From: Dreissena polymorpha
Taxonomy: Eukaryota > Mollusca > Bivalvia > Myida > Dreissenidae
Length of the DNA stretch: 64,000 nucleotides
Reading direction: 5' to 3'
Assembly: GCF_020536995.1 (NCBI RefSeq)
Contig: NC_068359.1
Location: 77,495,821 to 77,559,820, forward strand
In this document: piece after piece, positions 22,146 through 33,829 of the stretch
How the letters are laid out: every line of letters begins with the position of its first letter
Position numbering within the stretch: the first letter of the stretch is position 1
Notes under the pieces: generated by a model
What the model saw: the letters and a program-made list of their open reading frames with translations, nothing else
Database searches by the model: none
What the model was told of the DNA's origin: nothing
Position numbers and translations under genes: made by a program

Positions 22146-24960
22146 GAAATGGAAGACTTTAAGTTAAAACTATTGACATGGAATGCAACTGGAATTATGT
22201 CAAGCGCATCATATTTGTGTAAAACATTGACTAACCTTCACATAAATTGTTTTGTGGTATTACTGAACATTGGTTGCTTCATAACTGTGTATATTTTCTC
22301 GACTCTGCTTTTAAAAACTATAGGTATAGTGTTAAGTGTGATAATGATCTATTATTGCCTAGCCAGCGGCGAATTGGTAAAGGGGGAGAAGCCCTACTTT
22401 GGCGACATGAACTTAATAACAGAGTTTCGCCACTTGAAATTGATAATGAGTATACAATTTCAAATAACACCAAGTAATTATGTATTTTTTTTCCAAGTGT
22501 ATCTGCCGTGTACCAATCATTCTAATGTGATATACAAGGATTACGTGCATAAATTGTACGAACTTTGGTGTGTCTATTGTGAGTTAGGTAGGGTTATTTT
22601 TATGGATATTTTAATTGTTCTGTAATTGATGACAAACCAAGAAGTTTGCTTCTTAGGCAGTTCTTTTCAGATTCGCAGAATATACACGTAAATTAATTGT
22701 CAGCGTGTAAGGGTACGACATTTTACATTTGTATCATATGATGATGTATATGAATCAGTGATTGACTATATTTGTTTATCTAGTGATTGTATTGATCTCG
22801 TTTCGCATTGTGAAAGTTTAGATGATGATTGTCTTAATGTATCTAGATATAGGCCGATCGCAGTTAGCATAAAATTTCCTGTGTCAGACGGTAACGTCAA
22901 CGTCAGTGAAGAATATTTTAAAGGTATTGATTGGAAAAGAGCCACGGATGCATAAATAATTGACTATGTTGGAAATCTAACAAACTCTTTTTATAAATAT
23001 ACATATGTGTGCGATAGTAAAGAAAGTATTGACTCAACATATAATATGTTATGTGACGTACTGACAGAGCCGGCAGGAACTTGTATCGGTCATAGACCAT
23101 TTCAGTCTCATTTAAAGCCGTAATATGATAGTGGTTTTCGTAGATACCAGACGGGTGCGTTATAATATATACCAGTGGTGTAGTGCTGGACGTCCGGGGA
23201 ACAAAACTAACACAGAGTATATGTCCTATAGAAGGCAAAGAGGCACTTCCGGGGAGACCATAAAAAGGCAGGAAGTGAGCATATGATGCAGCTGAACCGG
23301 GATGTTCAAGAATCTGCAGAAATGAATACAAATGATAACTGTAAACAGATCAACACACGTTGTATCGCCTATAGCTGTAATAAGTCCACATCTGGTATCA
23401 CGTTCGGTGAAATTGTACATCGTGACCAGAAAGCGATTACGGAACAATCGGGATTTTATTTTGAAATACTATATTGCCATCTAACTCTGAACATTTTGAT
23501 GGCAAATGATTTGATCATGTGTCACAAAACGTCGGTAAATTGCGTAAGAACTTGATACCTGACAGCAATGCCACAGTAATGCCCGAAGACATTGAGAGGT
23601 ATATACATTCTTGCCCAAAGGAAAAGGCTCCTGGATATGATGGTATAACCTACGAGTATCTCAAGCCAGTAGCGAGTGCTGTTTCGACATTATTAGGTAA
23701 TCTCTTTACTGCAATTCTTCGTACAGTGTACATTCCTGACATTCTCAAGTGTGGTGTCATAATTACCCTACATAAAGGAGGATCGAAACCAAAGGACAAT
23801 CCGGATAGCTACAGAGCTATAACCCTTACCTCTATTGTGATAAAGCTATTTGAATATGTGCTGTTACAACGATGTAGTAGAACTATGATGGCCGACCTTA
23901 ACATTCAATAGTGTGGTTTCCAGGAGTGCCTTGGCTGTCTGATGGCGTCATTCACGTTACGTGAAAGTGTTTATTTTGCACGTGAACATGGATCAATGCT
24001 ATACGTGTGCTACTTGGATGGGAGACAAGCGTTCGATAAAGTGTGACATGGCGGCCTCTTTTACAGGCTCCAGACAAAATAGACGCCACTTCACTGCTCG
24101 CATTAAACTCGGACGTGAAATTATACAGGAAGCAGAATCGTTTACACGTTGAAATGTGACCGTAACATGTCGAGCGGTTTACTGATGTGTGAAGCTTTGT
24201 CGAAGATGAGAGGTACTCTCAATTCTATACTTAATTGCGGATTTAATCCTGCTCAACCCAATCCTATTCCACTTCGAACAAGTTATGTTAATGTGGTCTT
24301 GCCCAAAGCTTTATACGGCTCGTCTCTATGGTGCAACTATTTTAATGGTGACATAAATCAACTTGAAATTTCCCATAGAAGATGTGTTAAACAAATTCTT
24401 TACCTCGGTCGGAACACAAACTCCGATGTTGCATTGTCTTGTTTTAACATTGAATCCGCGGAAGCACTGCTAGACTTTGAGTAGCTTGAGTTTATGGGCA
24501 ACTGTGCCGGCTTCCAGTTAGATTGTTGGCTAAGAAAGTGTTCATCCATAGACTAGTACGATATTGCTTAGGTTGCGTGGATATGAAAGGGCTGATTCCT
24601 GACATCTACATACTTTTACAAACTACCGTTTGATGCCTGCCCTGGAAACGTATCTGGAAAGTGGTGTATTCCTCGGAAAGATGGCATGGCAACGGACAAT
24701 CAAAACCAGTGTTAGAATGACAAAAAGACAAAGACGGTCAGAAAATGCAACTGAAATTACATGTTTCGAGGACTCAAAGCTCTTTGAAGCTGATTGACCG
24801 CTTACCGCCATCGCCATTTCTAAGACTTTACCATCACTTTCTGTTATAAACCATAAATCAACGAAGGTCCTAAGTATGGCGATGTCGAGGCAATTTGCAA
24901 ATAAATGTGCAATCTGTAACAAGTTCACAGACAGTATTGTGAACCATACTCTCTGGTATT
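22146..24960 (+). pseudogene. LINE ORF2: endonuclease and reverse transcriptase remnants
   Basis: An APE-type endonuclease start 'LKLLTWNATGIMSS' (about 22165) and, in another frame, 'GITEHWLLHN' (about 22255). An RT fingers region with 'KEKAPGYDGITYEYLK' and 'NPDSYRAITLTSIVIKLFEY' (23519-23911). A weak 'LDGRQAFDKVWHGG' block near 24015-24055, then directly the thumb and connection segment 'VVLPKALYGSSLWCNYF' (24149-24484). The palm segment with the YxDD motif is missing, so there is an internal deletion near 24060-24140 besides frameshifts. Near 24905-24960 'CAICNKFTDSIVNHTLWYC' forms a C-terminal zinc-binding-like motif. Confidence 0.7.
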
Positions 24961-25631
24961 GTGAAAAAATCTGAATCCAAAAGGAATAAGCTTATTGTTG
25001 AAATGTACAAAGTTACTGGGATCTGAAAATTTATGCAATTTATTATTCTTCTAGTAATGACAATCAGTAGACATCTAGTTAGTCTTGCATACACAGTAAC
25101 TGCTGATGACCATTTCAGCAATTTCGTTTAACTCAAACTCATATGTGATTTGTTGTAACTCAATTATGATACATTCGCTTTAAATCTACTGTAAAGTTTT
25201 TTTGTAATGGTATGCAACTTACAGGATAATATTGTCAATATATTTTGGATAACCTTTTTAGCTTAAATTTTCGTTTTCATTTAAGTTAAAGTATATTTAA
25301 TTATCGATAATAGTGAAATAGTGTGGTAATCAAATACTTGTTGTATATTAACCTACTTTTTGGTTTTAGATCACAATCTTCAAATTAGAACAGCTTTATA
25401 ATTTTACAAATAATACACCAACGTTCGCTTTCGACTGTGGTGTGTGATATTGAAAATTTAAAAACAGCTGAAAAGATGATATTAAGAATTTTTAGTTTGT
25501 ATATTTAATCATGATTACTTATTATGTAAATCATACCACTCTTTCTATGTTAAACATGCTTTGTGATTATTGTATAACTATGTTGTTCGAATCTTCGATA
25601 TCGGAGGAAATAAAGAATATATATATATATA

Positions 25632-25877
25632 CCTAAATCACGTGTCATTGTTATATAGCTTACCTATTCACACATTAAGATTGTATTACACTTAACATAA
25701 GTCTCTTTTGACAAAAACACCTTACGTAAATTGCGTCAGAAGAATAGTAAACCTATATAAATTTGAGCATATTAAATTCTTAAACCTTGAATTCAGTACA
25801 AAATCACAGTGTAAGGTACGAAACGTTTTCGAAATCTTCGTTGATTTGAAAAGTAACACTGGTATGTAAGGCTTAAA
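25632..25877. other. 3' flank of gene B
   Basis: Non-coding. 25632-25755 matches 44886-45005 downstream of gene D ('attaagattgtatta', 'agtctctttt'). The following 3.4 kb present downstream of D is absent here, so one of the two units has lost or gained sequence. Confidence 0.6.
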
Positions 25878-28800
25878 CTAAACTGTAAATGACTTGTTTA
25901 GAAAGGAGTTCAATGGAGCTGGAACCGAGCCGTATTTTCGTTTGGACCCAATGGCATTGGAACTGGTATCACTCTTTGAAAGAATTCCAGCTCGTTCATT
26001 TGACTTCTGTATTGACACTTGATCTATATGACCGTTATCGGTATACGACTCTTCATAAATCGAGGCAGTCATGATTCGTCGCTCTTGTGTCTCGTCACAA
26101 TTGACATCGTTGTTATATATCGTCGCGTATTTCCCTGTCCTACACACCGTACACCTTTGGCACATCTTCTGGCGCACATCGCGGTCAAGCAAGCAGAACA
26201 GAATGAAGTTGAAAAGCGCTTGTGAGGGGTCACCAATAGCTTGCAGGTACGAAAGCACTGTATTTAGATTCTCGGAGTAATAGTGCATTTCACCCTCAGA
26301 AGCGATCAGCATAAAGAAGCGTATGGTACCCCAAGCTCGGATGGCCAACAATACCAGCCAAACATACAGGAAATTTTTGTCGCCGTCGCGAAGATCAGCG
26401 TTGATTTCGTTTAAATGTTTAAACCGATGGCGAAGGTACTGCAATAAGACAATTGAAGTGTGAACTATGTTAGAGCAGTCTACATGTATTCGTTGTGTAA
26501 TATCATTCGTTTAATTTTGTATCCGTTTGTAAACAATACCAATTTTAGTAAAATGCAAACAGTAACTATTTCATTTCTTTTATAAGATTCTAAGTATTAT
26601 TTTTCAATACATCCATTAATCATTTGTACGAATAGGTAGCCTTGTAATATAGGATTTTCTTCGTGTTGTGATCTTTAGGCCAACATAATTTAAAGGTTTA
26701 TTTTACAGAAGACATTTTGAAAAGTAAAGGTATACCAAGCTAACAAAAAGCCAGCTAGCTCAACATTTTATATCGTTGTTGGAAATTCTTACTCTAACTG
26801 TTTTAGCAGTTGTAATTATTATTTTATTATGTATTAAACTTGCCAAAGTTTAAGGCTTTTCATTATACATTTGAAGTTAATAATGTAATAAATCCGTCAG
26901 GTTTTTTAGTTTTAACGATCATATTTTGTTGCGTTTGAAAAAGCATTAGAAATATTCCCTTACAAAAAAGCTGATATATGTTAGCTTAATAGTTCATACA
27001 GCAGAAATACAACAATCATATACCAGTTTAAATTTCAACAATACGTAAAACGTTGCTGTTAGCAGATAGCAGGCCAACTCCCAGCCCTTTCCAGCCATGG
27101 ACATATAGGCGATAGATTTCCCAAATTTGTATTTGTCAAAATTAACCCAGCACCACGGTCCAGTTCCTACTGAACGGTCGGAATCATTCCGACCCAGCAT
27201 CTCTGCATTTAATGCGATGGCGATGATAATTCCTGCCCAAAACATGAAAGTTGCGTGATTATGCATGGCTCCGTTGCACAATTAAAAAGGCATGTAATTC
27301 ATTGAAATTTGATAAGTTTTCTCAAACGGAAGGGATGCAATTTATTTCAGGTCATGTGACTATGTTTCATGACAATTCTATGTGCTCGTATCGTTATAAA
27401 TTCAATAACTTTTATTTTAATATTAAAATAAAGCTATGCAAAATGAAAAAAACTCGCGACATATGGTTAAAAACCTGAGCATAGTTTATAATATTATGTG
27501 CATCTTACAGGAACTGATTGGGTATAAATAAACCTGGCTATAAATTAGGTACATAGAAAGGCTCTTTACTCCAAATGATACAATGCATATTTAAAGGAAC
27601 ACTTTAAAGAAAGTTGTCTTCCCAACCCAATCGGATGTGGCGGTAATAATACCAAAGATTGGGGTCGAAAAACAGACAAACTAAAAGAGATCTTAAATGG
27701 GTAAAATATTTGTTGAGCTTAAGGATGTCATGATTTAAAAGCGTTTAAAACAACTAAAAACTTGCCTGGTACTGCCCATGACACAACGTTTGATACAACA
27801 AGGACACAGGTTGAAGACATGCTGCGTCTGTTAATCGCTACGAACAAGTAGCCGGCGATAGCTACAGTTAGGAAGAATGATACCAAGCTTGAGTAGGTTG
27901 TTACAGCACTCTGTATCTTACAGAAGTCTTTGTTACTAACGTGGTCTCCGAAACCCTGTACCACAATTGCAGCTAAATATCCTAAAAGAGATATGATTAT
28001 GTTGTATGTGATATTTTTATGGCAGAATATGATACAAAAGGTTGATGATTATCGTGTGCTCGATATCTCGCCAAAGTTTTATAATCAGCAAAACATCGGA
28101 ATCTCTTTTCCTGTATTATATAGGCTTAAGGTCACTTTCGAGTTTGGTACAGGCTATTGGTCACTTATCCTTTATTATATAGGCTATTTGTGATTGGCCC
28201 TGTGTAGAATCGGCTACTAGTGACTGTTCCTGTATTTTGAAAATTGTATTAATTACATATCGTTAAATGTGCTGTTTCAATTGCTATTGAGGCCCTGGAG
28301 GTATCTTTTAACTTGGATTGGATCAAGGCATTGTTTTTTTTTGGTTTTATTTTTAAATTCTAAACTATTGCAAATATGATAGTTATGTGAGACGATACAA
28401 TGACGGTTTCAAAAACTATGACAAAATGTCAAGAAGTTCCTTTTTATCTATAAAAGGCATATTAAACTTTGGCTTAAGTCAACAATATAGACTTACCGAA
28501 TGAAAATAGTAAATATATGTATGAAAAAAGAGAGACAGAGTGCGTTTCACTAACATAGCGTATATTTACGCAACTTTAGGTTTACGAACAGAATTTACGC
28601 CGAACGTAAATTAATGCGTACGCCGTTTCACTAAAATGTGCGCAAAATTAACGCTGCGTGTAAGTGATGTTTAGCCTGTCAGGTGCGCGCGGACGCGTAA
28701 GAAAGTAATCTTCTGAAACAATATCTACTGTAAAGCGAGATTAAACGATTTTTTACATGCGTTAAATTGTAATATATTGATAAAATATGTTACAATAACA

Positions 28801-30280
28801 CAAAATAGGTCAAACAAATTATACATTGAAGACGAATTTCATAACATGTAGCAAAGACAAATTAGCGCCCCGAGCCGATTCTTGGCGCTTGTGACGAATG
28901 TATTTCGTACATATTTTCCTACAATAAGATCTCAATATTTATTTCTCCGAACTTTTTTTTCTGGTGGAATTCAATTTAAAACTAGCTTCATATCCACATT
29001 TAAGCAATAAAATAAGCGATATAAAAAGGCATTCTAAAAAATCTCGCGTTTACTTGAATAAATTACCTCCCTCAACATAACGGAATTTCAAAAATACGTA
29101 TATTGACAAAACCTGTACCTTGCAAAGCGTGGTAATAAACCGCGTGCCCGTGCCACTCGTTCTCCAATGACGTACTAAATAAAACTCCAACTATCTACGC
29201 ACATCTCGACTTACTACAACCCCGGTAAATAGGTAATCAGGATAAATATACATGTAGGAAATTAGGGACAAAACAGTCAAAGACTAATATAACCTTTATC
29301 TTTTCTAATTAAAACCCACAAAGGTCCAGCTAAAATGACTCCGTGAAGGGGCGTGGGACCTGGTAATAAAATCTGAACAACACACACACACAGATTATAA
29401 CCCAGAACAACACTATCAGATGTCTGGAATAGATTTTTGTGAGAATTACGATATCACACTGTGATCATTAGGCTACAGTATAGCCCTCACATAATTGAAA
29501 CCAGACATCTACATGAAAGCTGGAGTAGATTCAATTTACAATTAAACATGATGAATAGCAATGTATGGTTCATATACTGAATACCACTACCAAATATCTG
29601 GAATAGATTTTTGTGAGAATTACGATATCACATTGTGTTCATCAGGCTACAGTATAGCCCTCACAAAATCGAAACCAGATGTATACACATTAGCTGAAAT
29701 AAATTCAAATGAGAATTAAGAATCTCAGTACAACATCAACAACACACACTGCTAAAACGACGCCAGGGTACGCTTTCCCTAATACGCAGGTTACTCAGCC
29801 TCTTTACAACGGGAGGTTACGCCAATTTTTCTGATTTACGCGAAGTACATATCTGGCGTAAATTTACGACATAATTTAAGCACTGCGTTAATTTACGCTG
29901 TTTAGTGAAACGCGTTTTTGAGAACAAGATTTGCGTACGCAAATATTTACGGAAATTATTTGCGTACGCAGCTTAGTTAAACGCACTCACAGTTTATAAA
30001 CCAAATATGTTTACTTCCCTGTTTATACGTTGGTCAATATCCAGTTCAGAGATAGATACAAAAGGCTGTACAATGTGTTACCTGTAGGCTGTATTAAGTC
30101 AGCTATGGTCAAGAATATCAACAATTTTCGCGTCGTGTTTCGTATATCCGGAAAGAGTACAAACGTCAGCAATATTCCAATGGCACCGAAGATAGACAGT
30201 CCACAACTCACAGCCGATACATATGATAGCTGGAAACTCAAGGTGGCATTGCCATTGGTAACATTCCCTTCTGCTGACAT
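25878..30280 (-). CDS. Gene B: GPR157-like seven-transmembrane receptor (class II)
   Basis: Four coding exons: 30280-30082, 27981-27766, 27232-27024 and 26438-25878, predicting 394 aa with phases 1, 1, 0. The ATG at 30280 is preceded in frame by TAA and lies 5 nt after a CAG acceptor-like site, so an upstream non-coding exon is likely. Motifs: 'CGLSIFGAIGILLTFVLF' (TM1), 'LTIADLIQPTG' (TM2 start), 'FCKIQSAVTTYSSLVSFF' (TM3), 'GTGPWCWV' with the loop cysteine, 'SMAGKGWELACYLL' (TM5), 'LLAIRAWGTIRFFML' (TM6) and 'QAIGDPSQALFNFILFC' (TM7). N-glycosylation sites at N6 and N11. The donor after exon 2 is GC (CAG|GCAAGT), the only frame-consistent choice. The tail contains KYGSV and ends SFTV. The first intron (2.1 kb) houses a 1.45-kb TIR element. 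Confidence 0.9.
28538..29988. mobile_element. TIR element in intron 1 of gene B
   Basis: 1451 bp with inverted ends GAGTGCGTTTCACTAA and GAGTGCGTTTAACTAA (read inward). It is flanked by ACA on both sides (28535-28537 and 29989-29991), a possible 3-bp duplication. The ends are rich in palindromic 'tacgcaaatatttacg' words. No transposase frame is visible. It may be a PIF/Harbinger-type non-autonomous element. It is absent from the corresponding intron of gene D. Confidence 0.6.
29408..29700. repeat. Tandem duplication inside the intronic TIR element
   Basis: 29408-29515 and 29583-29692 share 'tggaatagatttttgtgaga' and 'ggctacagtatagccctcac'. The latter forms a small hairpin (ggctacagtatagcc). 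The copies are about 175 bp apart. Confidence 0.6.
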
Positions 30281-30299
30281 TGTCCCTGTTTAAATGAAA

Positions 30300-31870
30300 G
30301 ATTTTATCAATAGATACATGATCTAAACTGAGTTCATAGTTACATGTTAGTTCTTCTTGAATGCTCTGTCAAAGGCAAAAAACAATGTAAAAAAATAATG
30401 TCTCACATATGTCCATAGAATCGAGTTCAATCAACCTAATACATCGTAACAAACACAATAAATGTTACTATCGACACCCGTTTGCGTGTATTTTGTTGAG
30501 AAATGCTCAAAACATAAACTTGATAAAAAATCGTTTATGGCGGAAGTTGTGAATTGTCGATTAGTGCAAAGCGAAAGAAAAGGTTACACTGCACAAATTG
30601 TTTTCACCGTAGTATCTGACGATCTGGTCTTATGGTAGCAGTTGAAATTGTATTGCGAATAACAGTGTTGTTTGAATTAGGACACATTCTTATTATTATT
30701 CTCGCTGCGATCGAATAAGTGGTAGAGTCCGTGCTTTTAGATACGGCATTGTAGAAACAGTTACTGCGCTGTATACTAATTGAACTGAAAATCCGGAAAA
30801 AAAATGGATGTAGTGTCGGGTGTTCTTACATGCCTAGAGATAAGGCTGTAGTTTGGAATACTTAATAAATATTTTATATTTTCATGCTATACAATTTAGT
30901 ATTTAATTAATTAACGGAATGAAATAAATATTAGCATAAACGTATATAGATGTATGTATACTTATGTACATATTGTAAAGCTTGATACTGTGTGTGATTA
31001 TAAAATAAATATTAAAATAAAAGTGCGTAAATGTATGTCTCCTAGTGAACATATTGTAAAGCTTTGATAATGTGTGTATATATTGAAATACATATTAAAA
31101 TAAAGGTAATAGAACCCGTCCCTTGCAGTTGTCTATCCGTATGGTCGTTCGTTAGTGGGATACAGTGGACTGAGAGAGACGTTTAAGGGTGTTGAGTGCT
31201 TGAGGCTGTCTGTATTAAAGACTTTGTTGACTAAAGAGATGGGTGAAAGTGTGTTATGCGTATCGAAGGTTGCGTTTTAAAGTATTGTTCTGTATGTGAG
31301 TGTGATCTTTGTCAGTGTTGTTAGAGGTGCTGTGCAAAATGCGGATGTGTTGGTGTGATAGGTGTTTTGGAGAGATTTTTCATTTAATTATTGTCACTGA
31401 TTAAAATGTAATGATAAACAGACAAGAATAACAAGCGAATAATATATATATTTATACTGGTATTTCCCCAGAAATTTGGTCAGGCACTGCGGCAGGCGGT
31501 TGGTGTCGAATTCTTTATATACTTTCTAAATGTTATAAATCAAAATCCACACTACTTTGGAGCTACCAAATCACAACATTTCTTTTAATATTTATGTATT
31601 TGTCCTCAGTTCATTTCATTCAAGTCATATCTTATGATATTAAATAACCAAAATAAACAGAAAGCAAAAAAAAAACATTGAAAAACATTATGTGACCCAT
31701 GGAAAATCTTGCTTCCAACTACTTGTCGTTTATTAGAATGTATTCTGTCTTGCACAAAGACTAAAGAATCATGTGTTGCAGGTATATAGCGAATTTCGTA
31801 AATATGAAAGAAACTATATATATCTTTTGGATCTGAATGTATTAAATATTGGTTCTGTTAAGCTATAGTC
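30300..31870. other. Upstream region of gene B, no gene found
   Basis: A+T-rich, with no coding motif. It holds two similar stretches near 30900-31010 and 31020-31110 ('tgtgtgattataaaataaat' and 'tgtgtgtatatattgaaata'). A 5' non-coding exon of gene B is expected somewhere here but cannot be placed. Confidence 0.4.
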
Positions 31871-31879
31871 GCCGTTAAG

Positions 31880-32330
31880 AAAATAATGTGAACACATTCT
31901 CTATAACGCTCAAAATCAACGAACATTTTCATTAAGTATTTCGTAAAATAAAGTTAACACGTTAACAATCAGTGTTCCTTATAGCAATATCCAAAATTTC
32001 AACGCTAGATGTGATATGATTACATAGATTTTTGTAGATACAAAATGATCGTGTTTATTTATTTGTGGCCACAATTAATTCCCGCGAATATATCTATTCA
32101 TACGACACACGAACACCATTTTAGTGTCCATGTGTCGTATGAATAGATATGCAAAACAATAATGAAAACGAGCATTTTGTATCTACAAACATCTATTTTA
32201 CCAGTCCACATCTGACGTTGAAATTTCGGTAATTGCCATAAAGAACGGTGATTTTTAATTGGTTAAGTTTATTTTACGAACGATTGTATGATATGTTCTT
32301 TGATTTTGAGTAGTAATGTTACTTTAAATT
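31880..32330. mobile_element. Foldback (long inverted repeat) element
   Basis: Left arm about 31890-32085 and right arm about 32120-32325 are inverted copies with scattered mismatches, for example 'tttgtagatacaaaatg' at about 32030 against its complement near 32180, and 'ctcaaaatcaacgaacat' against its complement near 32305. The central loop carries a nested hairpin 'tattcatacgacacac' / 'gtgtcgtatgaata'. Non-coding. Confidence 0.7.
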
Positions 32331-32491
32331 GTCGGGAGCAATCAAATAAGACGTTTGATTCCAATTAATTGTATTTATAACTTAAATTACGCACAACCGC
32401 AACACACAACAGTTACGGTTTATTTTTGAAGCAAGTTCTTCATACTTTTTTTATTTTCTGCAATAGTCGTAAACAATTAAAATATTTAAAA

Positions 32492-32695
32492 GATCGCTGT
32501 GGCGTAGTGGATATGGTGTCCGCCTAGCGATCGGGAGGTCACGGGTTCCTTTGATCTCCCCCAAAAGACACCAAGTACTGGTTCTAGTCCCAGGAAACGG
32601 ACTCGAGAGCGTTTATATAAGCATACGGCTTTCAATGCAATCGAGCTACAATAAATAGGTTTAAACATTTTAAAATAAAACAAACAAAAAATTTG
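32492..32695 (+). mobile_element. tRNA-derived SINE
   Basis: A tRNA-like head starts 'gatcgctgtggcgtagtgga' (A box) and runs through 'gggaggtcacgggttc', a truncated or mutated B box. It is followed by a body ending near 'caatgcaatcgagctacaat'. The layout resembles widespread molluscan SINEs. The minus-strand open frame over it is not a gene. Confidence 0.55.
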
Positions 32696-33825
32696 AGCCT
32701 ATCTTTAATTGCTCTTACTCCACATATACCGGTAATAATCGATCATTATCGGCCATAATTAGGGACAAATGCCATAATTGATCCCCAAGGAACGACCCGT
32801 AAATCGTTCATACGTGTTATCTAAGCCCCGTTTGCACACAACGCTGATAAGAGCGTGCATGTTTTGATTGAACATTGGCCGAATGCAGACAGCAAGCGCT
32901 TGTGAGAATTTCAAGTGCACGCATTTTAGCTCGCTGGGCTAAAATCGCCTGGGGAAATCATTATTCTTATAATCCATGCATTACACTTTTGTTATTTTCT
33001 ATTTTGTATATGGCTAAACGCAATTGTATGCTTTAGAGCTAATAGATGTTGCTGCTGTAGATGCTGAATTATAATTCCCTTACGGCAGATCTAAGGGTCG
33101 TCGTTCCTTTTGATTCTTCCAAAAGTCTGTTGTCTGACCGCTATTCATATACAATTACATAAGTATTAATTAAAGTTTGAACAAATTATATATAAAATTT
33201 CTGTCCATTTAAAACAAATATTTAACATTTGAAAATAACCTTACTAAAAAACATAAATTGTATGTTCGGAGAAAAGCACAGGTAAACCGTTTATTGGTAC
33301 ATGTTGTTGTAAACACACCGCGTGCGGTACTTTATTTTTTTCTTTTTGTTAATAAAAACTGTTTCATATGCAAACAAGTTGACATTTACATTTACGGTTG
33401 GCGTGTTTGAAACTTTGATTAAAATCTTTCATCTGCGAGCACACCATATCATGTCAGTTATCTTAATTTGCTCATTATAGATATATTGACGATCTATTTA
33501 TGTTAATTCATGCCAGAAAATATTTTATGTTGCTAATTTTAACAATAAATCAGCGCCCGGAATCCAGGCGGTAAAATTGCTATGGTAAATCGTGAAACCA
33601 GTTGCAACTCCCAGGACCTGGAGGGTCAATAGCTGGGAGTTGGATTATTGCAACTAAGTTACATGTTTTTATAGAAACTGCATAAACGGTACTAATGGAA
33701 TATACATTTTACTCCATATACCTGAACCTAATCGCTCTTTTTCTGAGATTTCAGGTGAAGTTACGACGTGATACGTGTCTGGACGTATGATACACCATTT
33801 CACTCTCAGTTTCAATGTGTTTTGG
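32696..33825. other. Intergenic, one small inverted repeat
   Basis: No gene recognised. 33601-33658 contains an imperfect hairpin with arms 'gttgcaactcccag' and 'ctgggagttg'. Confidence 0.4.
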
Positions 33826-33829
33826 ATAT

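Larger units (their letters stand above)
20281..25631 (+). mobile_element. Decayed LINE (non-LTR retrotransposon), nearly full length
   Basis: A 5.35-kb insertion. Flanking sequence at 20250-20280 and 25632-25750 is contiguous upstream of gene C (44850-45000), giving an empty site near 44884. The 5' end starts 'ttgtcacttccggttgtgg'. An ORF1-like region is followed by endonuclease- and reverse-transcriptase-like regions, a CCHC-like C-terminus, and a 3' end with 'ggaaataaagaata' and a TA tail. Clade uncertain (CR1/Jockey-like range). It runs antisense to the receptors. Confidence 0.75.

Noticed and set aside
27766-27780. GT donor a few bases upstream of the GC donor in gene B (and D)
   Set aside because: Using that GT would give the wrong phase for the next exon, while the CAG|GCAAGT site keeps frame in B and matches the known GC-donor consensus.
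32486-32683. 65-codon minus-strand frame
   Set aside because: It is the complement of a tRNA-derived SINE.
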